Shown here: piece after piece, positions 19,966-29,390 of the stretch
How the letters are laid out: each line of letters begins with the position of its first letter
Numbering within the stretch: the stretch's first letter is position 1
Assembly (NCBI GenBank): GCA_902587755.1
Contig: CACIMN010000002.1
Location: 1 to 64,000, forward strand
Reading direction: 5' to 3'
DNA: 64,000 bases
From: an uncultured Pelagibacteraceae bacterium
Lineage (GTDB): Bacteria > Pseudomonadota > Alphaproteobacteria > Pelagibacterales > Pelagibacteraceae
Translations under genes and position numbers: made by a program
Notes under the pieces: generated by a model
What the model was told of the DNA's origin: nothing
Database searches by the model: none
Seen by the model: the letters and a program-made list of their open reading frames with translations, nothing else

Positions 19966-20711
19966 TGTATATTCTAGGTGATATTGGTAATACGGAAACA
20001 AAATTATGCGTTGTTTCTAAAAATAATAAAATTCTAAAAAAAATTATTTTTTTTTCAAAATCTGTAAACAATAATCAGCTCAATATCTTATTTAAAAAAA
20101 ATAAAATTCAATTAAATAAAATTGAAAAAATATTATTTTGCAGTGTTGTACCCAAAACATTTGATATAATTAAAAAATTTTTATCGAAAAAAGCCAAACC
20201 AAAATGCTTTGAAGTTAAAAGATTAAACTTAAAATCACTCATAAAAATTAAAGTTGATTATAAACAAGTTGGCTCAGATAGAATTACAAATGCTATAAGT
20301 TTAATGAATAATAAAAATAATTTTATAATTTTAGATTTTGGAACAGCGACAACTTTTGATGTGCTAATTAAAAATACTTATTATGGCGGAATAATTGCCC
20401 CAGGTATTAGATTATCTCTGAATACTTTGTCAGATAAAGCAACTTTAATTCCAAAAATAAATTTAAAAAAAATTAGTAAAGTTATTGGTAACAATACGAT
20501 TTCAGCTGTTAGATCAGGTTTTTTTTGGGGGTATGCAGGTTTAATTGACAATATTATTAATTTAATTAAGAAAGAAACTAGAAAATCTTTTAAAGTAATA
20601 ATTACTGGTGGATTTTCAAATTTATTTAATAACTCAATAAAAACAAAAGCAAGTTATAACCAAGATATTACAATTAAAGGCTTAATAAAAATTTCAAAAT
20701 TAATTAAATAA
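19965..20711 (+). CDS. coaX: Type III pantothenate kinase
   Basis: CoaX phosphorylates pantothenate, the first step of coenzyme A synthesis. Family motifs are present: the phosphate loop DIGNTETKLCV at the N-terminus, VGSDRITNAI, DFGTATTFDVL and GGIIAPG. The 248 residues match the usual length. The neighbour birA also serves acyl metabolism, but the conserved order birA-coaX-rnj is probably historical. Its start shares a base with the birA stop. Confidence 0.95.
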   Translation: MYILGDIGNTETKLCVVSKNNKILKKIIFFSKSVNNNQLNILFKKNKIQLNKIEKILFCSVVPKTFDIIKKFLSKKAKPKCFEVKRLNLKSLIKIKVDYKQVGSDRITNAISLMNNKNNFIILDFGTATTFDVLIKNTYYGGIIAPGIRLSLNTLSDKATLIPKINLKKISKVIGNNTISAVRSGFFWGYAGLIDNIINLIKKETRKSFKVIITGGFSNLFNNSIKTKASYNQDITIKGLIKISKLIK

Positions 20712-20712
20712 T

Positions 20713-22371
20713 ATGAAAGACGAACTATTATTTTGTCCCCTAGGCGGATCAGGCGAAATAGGCATGAACATGAATTTGTTTGGATATGGACAGCCTAGTG
20801 ATCATAAATGGATTATGGTCGACATTGGTGTAACATTTGCAGATGATACTATTCCTGGTGTTGATTTAATTTATCCAGATCCAGGGTTTATAGTTGAAAG
20901 AAAAAATAATTTGTTAGGAATAGTTTTAACTCATGCCCATGAAGATCATATTGGCGCCATTGCACATCTATGGCCAAAATTACAATGTAAAATTTTTGCA
21001 ACTCCTTTCACAGCCTTATTAATCAGAGAAAAATTTAGAGAAAAACAAATTGATATAACCAATGATTTACAGATTGTAGAGTTAAATGGAAAGATTTCTT
21101 TGGATCCATTTGAAATTGAATACATAACTTTAACGCATTCTATATTAGAACCTAATGGACTTAGAATTAAAACACCTGCTGGGGTTATTTTGCACACTGG
21201 AGATTGGAAGGTAGATCCAAATCCATTAATTGGAGACAATATAAATGAAAAAAGATTAAAGGAAATTGGTGATGAGGGTGTACTCGCAATGATTTGCGAT
21301 TCCACGAATGTTTTTAGTGCTGGTAGATCAGGTTCAGAATTAGATGTAAGAAAAAATATGTTGAACGTTATGTCTCGATTGAAAAAAAGAATTATTATAA
21401 CATCCTTTGCTTCAAACGTAGCTAGAATGGAGACAGCCTTCTATTGTGCAGAGCAAACAGGAAGACAAATATCATTAGTTGGAAGATCAATGCATCGTAT
21501 TTATAAAGCTGCACGTCAATGTGGATATTTAAAAAATACTATTGAACCAATAGATCCAAGAGAAGCTAAAATTTTTTCAAGAGAAAAAATTGTGTACTTA
21601 TGTACTGGAAGCCAAGGTGAACCTATGGGAGCAATGATGAGAATTTCTAGCTATGTTCATCCAGATGTTTTTATTGAAAAAGGCGACGCTGTAATTTTTT
21701 CTTCAAAAATTATTCCTGGTAATGAAAAAAAACTTTATAAACTTCATAATCAACTTGTTAAGGATGGAATAGAAGTAATATCTGAAGAAACTGAATTTGT
21801 TCATGTTTCAGGACATCCAAATAGAGAAGATCTTAAAGAGATGTATCAATGGGTAAAACCTAAGTGTGTGATCCCTGTGCATGGTGAACATAGACACATG
21901 ATAGAACACATTAATTTTGCAAAAGAAATGCAAGTACCACATCCAGTTCAAGTAGAAAATGGTGATATTGTTAGGTTATATCCTGGCGAAAAACCAGAGG
22001 TATATGACAAAGCCCCAAATGGCAGACTCTATTTAGATGGTAGTGTCAGTGTCGATCCAGATTCACAATCTATAAAAGATAGAAAAAATCTTAGTGCAAA
22101 TGGATATCTTGAAGTAACAATAATGATAACACCTAAAGGAAATATACATAATAACCCTATACTCTCATTTCGAGGTTTACCAATAGATGATCGAGATGAA
22201 TTTGTGTATGGACTAGAAGAAGAAATAGAGAAAACATCTAGAACTTTTAAAGTTGGAAGCAAACAACAAGAACACAATCTTATTGATGCATTAAAAATTG
22301 CTTGTAGAAAATTTTCTAAAGATAGAACAGGAAAAAAACCTTTTACAAATATAAACTTAGTTAGAATTTAA
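20713..22371 (+). CDS. rnj: Ribonuclease J
   Basis: RNase J is a metallo-beta-lactamase-fold ribonuclease with 5' exonuclease and endonuclease activity in RNA maturation and decay. The metal-binding signature THAHEDHIG is intact, with HTGDWKVDPNP, SDSTNV-like CDSTNVFSAGRSGSE, VSGHPNREDLKEMY and VIPVHGEHRHM further on (beta-CASP domain). At 552 residues it is full length. It starts one base after the coaX stop and its own stop overlaps the next start. Confidence 0.96.
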   Translation: MKDELLFCPLGGSGEIGMNMNLFGYGQPSDHKWIMVDIGVTFADDTIPGVDLIYPDPGFIVERKNNLLGIVLTHAHEDHIGAIAHLWPKLQCKIFATPFTALLIREKFREKQIDITNDLQIVELNGKISLDPFEIEYITLTHSILEPNGLRIKTPAGVILHTGDWKVDPNPLIGDNINEKRLKEIGDEGVLAMICDSTNVFSAGRSGSELDVRKNMLNVMSRLKKRIIITSFASNVARMETAFYCAEQTGRQISLVGRSMHRIYKAARQCGYLKNTIEPIDPREAKIFSREKIVYLCTGSQGEPMGAMMRISSYVHPDVFIEKGDAVIFSSKIIPGNEKKLYKLHNQLVKDGIEVISEETEFVHVSGHPNREDLKEMYQWVKPKCVIPVHGEHRHMIEHINFAKEMQVPHPVQVENGDIVRLYPGEKPEVYDKAPNGRLYLDGSVSVDPDSQSIKDRKNLSANGYLEVTIMITPKGNIHNNPILSFRGLPIDDRDEFVYGLEEEIEKTSRTFKVGSKQQEHNLIDALKIACRKFSKDRTGKKPFTNINLVRI

Positions 22372-22616
22372 TGAGTATAACTGGGTTAGCTATTATCTAT
22401 ATAATTATATGGTGGATAGTTTTCTTTGCTATTTTACCTGTTGATGTGAATCGAACGAAGACTGTAAAAATTGACGGTGAAGATCCTGGATCACCTGAAA
22501 ATCCAAAAATGTTGAAAAAATTCCTTTATTGTACAGGAATTACTACTGTTATTTTCATCATAATTTACTTATTAATTAAATTTGAATATTTAAATTTAAG
22601 AAATATGATTAATTAA
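22371..22616 (+). CDS. DUF1467-like small membrane protein
   Basis: The product is an 81-residue protein with two hydrophobic helices, one at the N-terminus (ITGLAIIYIIIWWIVFFAILPV) and one near the C-terminus (FLYCTGITTVIFIIIYLLI). They are joined by a polar loop with the motif GEDPGSPENPKMLKK. Size, topology, the loop motif and the position between rnj and proS fit the alphaproteobacterial DUF1467 family, whose function I do not know. Its start overlaps the rnj stop (TAATG), and proS begins just after it. Confidence 0.8.
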   Translation: MSITGLAIIYIIIWWIVFFAILPVDVNRTKTVKIDGEDPGSPENPKMLKKFLYCTGITTVIFIIIYLLIKFEYLNLRNMIN

Positions 22617-22617
22617 G

Positions 22618-23952
22618 ATGCTTTTATCAAATTCATTTATACCAATATTAAAAAACAATCCATCAGAAGCAAAAATTAAATCTCATCAATTAATGTTGAG
22701 GGTGGGTATGATTAAGCAAGCGTCAGCAGGAATTTATTCATGGTTGCCTTTAGGTTTTAAGGTAATGAAAAAAATAGAGGATATTGTTAGACAAGAGCAA
22801 AACAAGATTGGAGCTCAAGAAATATTAATGCCAACAATTCAATCAAGTGAAATTTGGAAAGAAAGTGGCCGTTATGAAGATTATGGTGAGGAGATGTTAA
22901 GAATAACTGATCGCCAAAATAGAGAAATGTTATATGGACCAACTAATGAAGAGCAAGTTACTGAAATTTTTAGATCTTCTATAAAATCTTATAAATCACT
23001 TCCACAACTTTTGTACCACATACAATGGAAGTTCAGAGATGAAATTAGACCTAGATTTGGAATTATGCGTGGTAGAGAATTTTACATGAAAGATGCCTAT
23101 TCATTCGATGTATCTGATGAAGAAGCCTTTTATTCTTATAATAAATTTTTTCTTTCATATTTAAGAACGTTTAAAAGATTATCTCTAACAGCAATACCCA
23201 TGGCTGCTGACACAGGACCTATTGGTGGAAATTTGTCTCATGAATTTATTATTCTTGCTGACACAGGTGAAAGTAAAATTTTCACAGATAAAAGGATATT
23301 TGATCTTGATAGCGCTGATACTAAACTAGAAAAAGCATCATTGGAAAGTATGAGAAAAAAATTTGAACAATTTTATGCTGTAACTGATGAAAAGTTTAAT
23401 AAAGAAGAGTTTGAAAAAATTGTTTCTAAGGAAAATCAATTGATTACAAAAGGTATCGAAGTAGGTCATATATTTTATTTTGGTGACAAGTATTCAAAAC
23501 CAATGGGAGCCTCTGTTGATTTACCAGGAGGAAAAAAAGATTTTGTAAAAATGGGTTCTTATGGAATTGGTGTATCAAGGTTAGTAGGAGCTATAATTGA
23601 GGCTAAATATGATGATAAAAATGAAATCATGAAATGGCCATTGTCTGTTGCTCCTTATGATATTGCTTTAATACCTATGATAAATAAAAATGACACCTCA
23701 GCTTTAGATAAAGCAAATAAAATCAATATAGAATTAATCAAAAATAATATTGATTCAATCATTGATGATACAGATGAGAATTTCTCATCAAAAATTAAAA
23801 AAATGAATTTAATTGGTGCCCCATATCAAATTATTATTGGTAAGAAAAGTGAGGGTGATTTATTAGAGTTTAAGGAAACCGGTGGTGAAACTCAAAATTT
23901 ACCATTAAGTAAAATTATAGAAATTATAACTAAACAAAAAAATTCAATTTGA
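22618..23952 (+). CDS. proS: Prolyl-tRNA synthetase, short alphaproteobacterial form
   Basis: This class II synthetase charges tRNA-Pro. Motif 1 lies in HQLMLRVGMIKQASAGIYSWLPLGFKVMKKIE, followed by GPTNEEQVTEIF, motif 2 FRDEIRPRFGIMRGREFYMKDAYSF and motif 3 GSYGIGVSRLVGAIIE. The 444-residue length fits the short form that lacks the long editing insertion of E. coli ProS. Its stop overlaps the TTG start of the Lol permease gene. Confidence 0.97.
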   Translation: MLLSNSFIPILKNNPSEAKIKSHQLMLRVGMIKQASAGIYSWLPLGFKVMKKIEDIVRQEQNKIGAQEILMPTIQSSEIWKESGRYEDYGEEMLRITDRQNREMLYGPTNEEQVTEIFRSSIKSYKSLPQLLYHIQWKFRDEIRPRFGIMRGREFYMKDAYSFDVSDEEAFYSYNKFFLSYLRTFKRLSLTAIPMAADTGPIGGNLSHEFIILADTGESKIFTDKRIFDLDSADTKLEKASLESMRKKFEQFYAVTDEKFNKEEFEKIVSKENQLITKGIEVGHIFYFGDKYSKPMGASVDLPGGKKDFVKMGSYGIGVSRLVGAIIEAKYDDKNEIMKWPLSVAPYDIALIPMINKNDTSALDKANKINIELIKNNIDSIIDDTDENFSSKIKKMNLIGAPYQIIIGKKSEGDLLEFKETGGETQNLPLSKIIEIITKQKNSI

Positions 23953-25181
23953 TTTCTACTTTAGAAAAAGAAATTACTTTTAGATTTTTAAAAGCCAGAA
24001 AAAAAGATGGCTTTTTGAATGTTATATCTATTTTTTCTTTTATAGGAATAAGTCTTGGAGTTGCAGTTCTTATTATTGTGATGTCAGTAATGAATGGATT
24101 TAGGACTGAGCTGATTAATAAAATAGTCGGCTTTAATTCACACATAACTGTAAAAACTTATGGAAATCCAATTGATGAAAAAAAAATAAATAAAAAAAAT
24201 TTAAAATTAATTTCAGAAAATATTATTTTAAGCAACTCTGGTGAAGCTATTATACTTAAAAACGATACATCAAAAGGTATAGTATTACGAGGATATAAAA
24301 CAAATGACTTTCCAAGCTTAGAAATTGTCAAAAATGAAAATTTTAAAGGCAATAAAAATCAATTAAATAGAAACTATATTTCTATAGGCAATGAATTAAG
24401 TTTTTCTTTAGATCTAAAAATAGGTGATGAATTAACTTTACTTTCACCATCAGGAGTAGAAACAATTATTGGTAGTATGCCAAAACAAAAAACCTTTTTG
24501 GTAGCATCAATTTACAATAGTGGTTTGGCTGAGTTTGATAATAATATCGCATTTATTAACTTAAGTACTCTTGAGGATTTTTTTGACTATAAGTCAGAGG
24601 ATAGAAATTTAGAAATTTATTTAAAAAACCCAAATAAAATTGAGCAGCAAAAATTTATTGTCCAAGAAATTTTTGATGAAGAATTTGTTGTTAGTTGGGC
24701 TGATATGAATAGTTCATTATTTTCTGCCTTAAAAGTAGAAAGAAATGTAATGTTTATTATCTTATCTTTAATAATTATTGTTGCAGCCTTTAATATAATT
24801 TCTGGGTTAACAATCTTAGTTAAAAACAAAACAAGAGATATCGCAATTTTAAAGTCAATTGGTGTGTTAAATAAATCAATTGTAAAAATATTTTTTTTAG
24901 TAGGTGTAATAATAGGAACATCAGCTACTATTTTTGGAATTTTTTTAGGTGTAACGTTTTCTCTTTATATAGAGAATTTTAGACAATTTCTTAGCTCAAC
25001 ATTTAATATAAGTTTATTTCCAGAAGAAATTTATTTTTTAAGCAAGATGCCCTCAGAAATAGATCCAACATCAATTTTTTTAATATCAATTTGTTCAATA
25101 ATTATAACAATAATAGTTTCAATTTTTCCTGCCTTTAAAGCAGCGAAACTGGACCCAATTAAATCTTTAAAATATGAATAA
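23949..25181 (+). CDS. Lipoprotein-releasing ABC transporter permease (LolC/LolE type)
   Basis: This is the inner-membrane permease of the Lol system, which extracts outer-membrane lipoproteins for delivery by LolA. The N-terminal motif FRFLKARKKDGFLNVISIFSFIGISLGVAVLIIVMSVMNGFR is characteristic. A periplasmic domain and three C-terminal helices (FtsX-like) follow, ending PAFKAAKLDPIKSLKYE. A single permease gene is present, so a homodimer is likely. The start is TTG within the proS stop (TTGA); no better start is visible upstream of the conserved N-terminus. lolD overlaps its 3' end. Confidence 0.93.
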   Translation: MISTLEKEITFRFLKARKKDGFLNVISIFSFIGISLGVAVLIIVMSVMNGFRTELINKIVGFNSHITVKTYGNPIDEKKINKKNLKLISENIILSNSGEAIILKNDTSKGIVLRGYKTNDFPSLEIVKNENFKGNKNQLNRNYISIGNELSFSLDLKIGDELTLLSPSGVETIIGSMPKQKTFLVASIYNSGLAEFDNNIAFINLSTLEDFFDYKSEDRNLEIYLKNPNKIEQQKFIVQEIFDEEFVVSWADMNSSLFSALKVERNVMFIILSLIIIVAAFNIISGLTILVKNKTRDIAILKSIGVLNKSIVKIFFLVGVIIGTSATIFGIFLGVTFSLYIENFRQFLSSTFNISLFPEEIYFLSKMPSEIDPTSIFLISICSIIITIIVSIFPAFKAAKLDPIKSLKYE

Positions 25182-25872
25182 TTTTCTTGAATTAAAAAAA
25201 ATATTTAAAACCTTTAAAACCGAAAAAACAATTAAAGTATTAAAACACCTTTCTCAAAAATTTGATAAAGGTAAAAGTTATTCCATAATGGGACCCTCTG
25301 GTTCAGGTAAATCAACTCTATTAAATTTAATTTCTTTGATCGACAGACCATCATCTGGGTCAATCCATTTTGATAAAATTCCTGTAAATTTTAATGAATC
25401 TGAAAAAAATGATGTCTATAGATCCAAAAAAATAGGAATTGTTTATCAACAAAATAATCTTCTCCCAGATTTTACCGCTTTAGAAAATATCTATTTGGCC
25501 TCACTTGCAATTAATGACAATAAAGAATTAGCAATATCTAATGCAGAAAAATTACTCAAAAAAATTGGTCTTTCTAAGAGGGCAGATCACTTTCCATCTC
25601 AACTATCAGGTGGTGAGGCTCAAAGAGTTGCTATAGCAAGAGCAATTGTAAATAATCCTGAAATTATTTTAGCAGATGAGCCAACCGGAAGTTTGGATAT
25701 GGAAACTGCAAAAGAAGTTTTTGAACTTTTAAACAAACAAAAAAGGTCGGATAGACTTATTATATTTGCAACTCATAATAGATTTTTTGCTAATAAGGCA
25801 GATTGCCTATTGGAGATGATAGATGGTAGTATAAAATCATCTAATGCAAGAGTCAAATTCTCAAAATTTTAA
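25174..25872 (+). CDS. lolD: Lipoprotein-releasing ABC transporter ATP-binding protein
   Basis: LolD powers the Lol lipoprotein release complex. All ABC motifs are visible: Walker A GPSGSGKST, Q-loop YQQNNLLPDFTALEN, signature LSGGEAQRVAIARA, Walker B IILADEPTGSLD and switch His in FATHNRF. The 232 residues are standard. The ATG lies eight bases inside the permease gene, suggesting coupled translation of the two partners. The 3' end overlaps dnaE by 29 bases. Confidence 0.95.
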   Translation: MNNFLELKKIFKTFKTEKTIKVLKHLSQKFDKGKSYSIMGPSGSGKSTLLNLISLIDRPSSGSIHFDKIPVNFNESEKNDVYRSKKIGIVYQQNNLLPDFTALENIYLASLAINDNKELAISNAEKLLKKIGLSKRADHFPSQLSGGEAQRVAIARAIVNNPEIILADEPTGSLDMETAKEVFELLNKQKRSDRLIIFATHNRFFANKADCLLEMIDGSIKSSNARVKFSKF

Positions 25873-28800
25873 TCATCTCAAAATTCATACTCAATTTTCT
25901 ATTTGTGAAGGAGCAGCTAGAATTGATGATTTACAAGAATATTCTAAGAAAAATAAAATAAAATCGCTTGGTTTGTGTGACACTTCAAATTTATGTGGTG
26001 CACTTGAATTTGCTGAAAAGATCTCAAAGTCTGGAACTCAACCAATAATTGGAACACAAATTAATTTTAAAATCGGAGAAACAACAGGTTTAATCCCTTT
26101 GTTTGCTTTAAATGAAGCTGGATATAAAAATATAATAGAACTTTCATCTTTATCGTATTTGGAAAACGATGAATTGTCAGATCCACATGTAGATTTTGAA
26201 TTATTATTAAGCAATTCTAAAGGTGTAGCTGTATTTTCAGGAACTGTTTTTGGTTTATTTGGTAAATTATTTGACAAAGGAAAGTTTAGTGAAATTGATG
26301 AGCTTTATAATAAAATTAAAAATACCTTTAATGACAGATTTTACTTAGAGATTCAAAGACATAATGATCAAAATGAAATTGGATTTGAAAAATTTAATTT
26401 AAAAAAATCTTTAGACTTGGAAATACCTATTATTGCAACTAATGAAGTTTTTTATTTAGATAAAGAAATGCATGAAGCCCATGATGCCTTAATTTGTATA
26501 CGTAACAAAACGTATGTAAATGAAAAAAATAGGCTAAAATATACCGACCAACATTATTTAAAAACTAATTCAGAGATGTCTGAATTATTTGCTGACCTAC
26601 CTGAAGCTTTAGAAAACAATTATAATTTTCCATTAAGATGCAGTTATAGGCCATTATTTTCTAACCCTATTTTACCTAATATTAGTAGTGTTAAAGAAGT
26701 AAGCGCAGATGAAATTTTAAAAAAAGATTCAATAGAAGGATTAAAAGATAAATTCAATAAAATTTTTAATTTAAGCGATAATGATTTAGAAAATAACAAT
26801 TCTTATAAAGAATATAAGAACAGGCTGAATCATGAACTTTCTATTATTATAGAAATGAAATATTCTAGTTATTTTCTCATAGTTGCTGACTACATAAAAT
26901 GGGCTAAAAATAATGATATTCCCGTAGGTCCTGGAAGAGGTTCAGGCGCAGGTTCATTAGTAGCTTGGTGTTTATCTATTACAGATGTTGATCCAATTAA
27001 ATTTAATCTTATTTTTGAAAGATTTTTAAATCCAGATAGAATTTCAATGCCAGATTTTGATATAGACTTTTGTGAGGATAAAAGAGATCAAGTTTTTGAA
27101 TATCTAACAACAAAATACAAAGATAGCGTAGCTCATATTATAACATTTGGTAAATTAAAAGCCCGAATGGTAATTAGAGACGTTGGCCGAGTTTTGGGTT
27201 TAGCTTATGGATTTGTTGATAGCATATCAAAAATGATACCTTTTGATCCATCTAGACCACAAAATTTAACTCAGTGCATTGCTGGCGAACCACGATTACA
27301 AAAACTTATTAATGATGATCCAAGAGTAAAGAAACTTACTGATTTATCTTTAAAATTAGAAGGACTTAACAGAAACGTTGCTACTCACGCCGCTGGAGTA
27401 GTAATAGCAGATAAAAAACTTACTGAAGTTGTTCCTTTGTATAAAGATGTTTCTGCAGATCTATTATTACCATCCACACAATTTGATATGTACTCTGCAG
27501 AAAATGCAGGTTTAGTAAAATTCGATTTTTTGGGCTTAAAAACACTTACTGTAATTAACAATACACAAAAACTTGTAAGAAAAAAAATTAAAGATTTTGA
27601 TATAGAAAAAATTAATTATGAAGATCAAAAAGTATTTGATCTAATGTCAACAGGTAAAACGGTTGGCTTATTCCAAATTGAAAGTGCAGGTATGAGAGAA
27701 GCTTTAACCCAAATGAAACCAAATCATATTGAAGATATTATTGCATTAGTTGCTTTATACAGACCGGGACCGATGAGCAATATTCCAACATACAATGACT
27801 GTAAACATGGAAAGCAAAAACCTGATTATTTGCACCCACTTCTAGAAGATATTCTAAAACCAACTTATGGCGTAATTATTTATCAAGAACAAGTAATGCA
27901 GATTGCACAAAAATTGTCCGGATTTACAGCAGGACAAGCTGATCTTTTGAGAAGAGCAATGGGTAAAAAGAAAAGAGCAGAACTTGAAAAACAGAAACAG
28001 GGATTTATTGCTGGTGCTGTTAAAAATGGAATAGCAAAAGATATTGCTGCTGGCATTTTTTTAAAAATAGAACCTTTTGCAGAGTATGGATTTAATAAAA
28101 GTCATGCAGCTGCGTATGCAATTATTTCTTACCAAACTGCATTTTTAAAAACATATTATCCAAAAGAGTTCATTGCTGCTTCAATGACTATGGATTTATC
28201 TAATCAAAATAAATTGAGTGAGTTTTATGAAGAATTAAAAAGATTAAATATCGAAGTTGTTCGTCCTGATATAAATAAATGTTTTGCTGATTTTAGAACA
28301 ATCGATGATAAATTTTATTACGCTTTAGGTGGTATTAAAGCTGTAGGTTTTGAAGCAATATCAAATATTGTGGAGGAAAGAATTTTAAATGGAAATTTTG
28401 AATCAATTAATGATTTTATAAATAGAGTAAATCCAAAAGATATAAATAAACTTCAATTAGAAGGCTTAGTTAAAGCAGGTGCTTTTGATAAATTAAATGC
28501 AAATAGACAAGCTTTGTATAACTCTATACCAGCAATGATTGCTAAAAATAAAAATATATTTGATAATAAATCTGCTAATCAGATTGATTTATTTTCAGAA
28601 GATGAAAGTACCCAGGATGATATTATAATTAAAGTTGAAGATTGGAAATTTGAAGAAAGATTGTCTAAAGAATTTGAAGCCGTAGGTTTCTTTATTTCAG
28701 ATCATCCTTTAAATCAATTTACAGAAATTTTTAATGACTATAAAATAACAGATTATTCAAGTTTCGTTTCAAAAGAAGAATTAAAAGATTCAAACATAGC

Positions 28801-29260
28801 TGCAACATTATTAAAGGTTCAAGAGAGAAAAACTGCAAAAGGAAATTCTTATGCTGTATTAAAATTAACTGATTTATCAAGTGTATTTGAACTTTTTATT
28901 TTCTCAGATGTTTTAGAGTTAAATAGAGAAATTTTGAAAGAGGGTAGCTCTCTTATTTTAACGTTATTTAAAAATATTTCTAATGATGAAAATCGACTAA
29001 CTAGAATTAATGTTCGAAAAATTGCCTCACTTAAAGAATTATTTAAAAGCCCTATAAATGAGGTTTTATTTGATATTAAATCTAAAAAACAAATTGAGGA
29101 AATTTCTGCAATTTTGAAAGATGAGGGCAAAACAATTATAAATATCAACTTAGTTGATGGAGATAATACGCTTAAGTTTAAATTAAAAAATGCGCGTAAA
29201 TTGGACAGAAAATCCTTAAATTTATTGAGAAATAAAGATATTCAAGCAATAATTTACTAA
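25844..29260 (+). CDS. dnaE: DNA polymerase III alpha subunit
   Basis: DnaE is the replicative polymerase catalytic subunit. The N-terminal PHP domain starts at HLKIHTQFSICEGAARI, GPGRGSGAGSLVAWCL introduces the polymerase core, the catalytic Asp pair lies in MPDFDIDF near residue 400, and the third Asp lies in VKFDFLGLKTLTV near residue 560. A helix-hairpin-helix region and an OB domain (AATLLKVQERKTAKGNSYAVLKL) follow. It has 1138 residues. The chosen ATG overlaps lolD by 29 bases and gives a normal N-terminus. Confidence 0.98.
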   Translation: MQESNSQNFNHLKIHTQFSICEGAARIDDLQEYSKKNKIKSLGLCDTSNLCGALEFAEKISKSGTQPIIGTQINFKIGETTGLIPLFALNEAGYKNIIELSSLSYLENDELSDPHVDFELLLSNSKGVAVFSGTVFGLFGKLFDKGKFSEIDELYNKIKNTFNDRFYLEIQRHNDQNEIGFEKFNLKKSLDLEIPIIATNEVFYLDKEMHEAHDALICIRNKTYVNEKNRLKYTDQHYLKTNSEMSELFADLPEALENNYNFPLRCSYRPLFSNPILPNISSVKEVSADEILKKDSIEGLKDKFNKIFNLSDNDLENNNSYKEYKNRLNHELSIIIEMKYSSYFLIVADYIKWAKNNDIPVGPGRGSGAGSLVAWCLSITDVDPIKFNLIFERFLNPDRISMPDFDIDFCEDKRDQVFEYLTTKYKDSVAHIITFGKLKARMVIRDVGRVLGLAYGFVDSISKMIPFDPSRPQNLTQCIAGEPRLQKLINDDPRVKKLTDLSLKLEGLNRNVATHAAGVVIADKKLTEVVPLYKDVSADLLLPSTQFDMYSAENAGLVKFDFLGLKTLTVINNTQKLVRKKIKDFDIEKINYEDQKVFDLMSTGKTVGLFQIESAGMREALTQMKPNHIEDIIALVALYRPGPMSNIPTYNDCKHGKQKPDYLHPLLEDILKPTYGVIIYQEQVMQIAQKLSGFTAGQADLLRRAMGKKKRAELEKQKQGFIAGAVKNGIAKDIAAGIFLKIEPFAEYGFNKSHAAAYAIISYQTAFLKTYYPKEFIAASMTMDLSNQNKLSEFYEELKRLNIEVVRPDINKCFADFRTIDDKFYYALGGIKAVGFEAISNIVEERILNGNFESINDFINRVNPKDINKLQLEGLVKAGAFDKLNANRQALYNSIPAMIAKNKNIFDNKSANQIDLFSEDESTQDDIIIKVEDWKFEERLSKEFEAVGFFISDHPLNQFTEIFNDYKITDYSSFVSKEELKDSNIAATLLKVQERKTAKGNSYAVLKLTDLSSVFELFIFSDVLELNREILKEGSSLILTLFKNISNDENRLTRINVRKIASLKELFKSPINEVLFDIKSKKQIEEISAILKDEGKTIININLVDGDNTLKFKLKNARKLDRKSLNLLRNKDIQAIIY

Positions 29261-29268
29261 ATAATCAC

Positions 29269-29298
29269 TTGTTAAATATTGTAAATATTTGTAAATAC
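29269..29298 (+). repeat. Three 10-bp-phased TTGT(T)AAATA repeats upstream of rpsB
   Basis: TTGTTAAATA (29269), TTGTAAATA (29279) and TTGTAAATA (29289) recur with an exact 10-base spacing, one helical turn, in the dnaE-rpsB gap. The second copy would supply the -35 hexamer of the rpsB promoter candidate. Confidence 0.55.
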
Positions 29299-29308
29299 TC
29301 CATAAATT
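29279..29308 (+). promoter_or_regulatory. Candidate rpsB promoter
   Basis: TTGTAA (29279-29284) and TAAATT (29303-29308) lie 18 bases apart. A start near 29314-29316 would place the transcript just ahead of the predicted leader structure. The match to consensus is moderate. Confidence 0.4.
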
Positions 29309-29321
29309 AAATTAACACGCA

Positions 29322-29383
29322 CACAGTATTTGGTTTTATACCTCCGGTCCTTAATTGGAAATTACTGTGGTGGCTTAACCGGG
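29322..29383 (+). ncRNA. rpsB leader with predicted pseudoknot (cis-regulatory RNA candidate)
   Basis: CACAGTA (29322-29328) pairs perfectly with TACTGTG (29363-29369). TCCGGT (29343-29348), located in the loop of that stem, pairs with ACCGGG (29378-29383) downstream (one U-G), giving an H-type pseudoknot. The 3' strand lies 7 bases before the rpsB ATG and contains the only GGG-like ribosome-binding candidate. The segment is much more GC-rich than the surrounding spacer. Autogenous control by S2 or an r-protein complex is an inference. Confidence 0.65.
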
Positions 29384-29390
29384 AAAAAAT

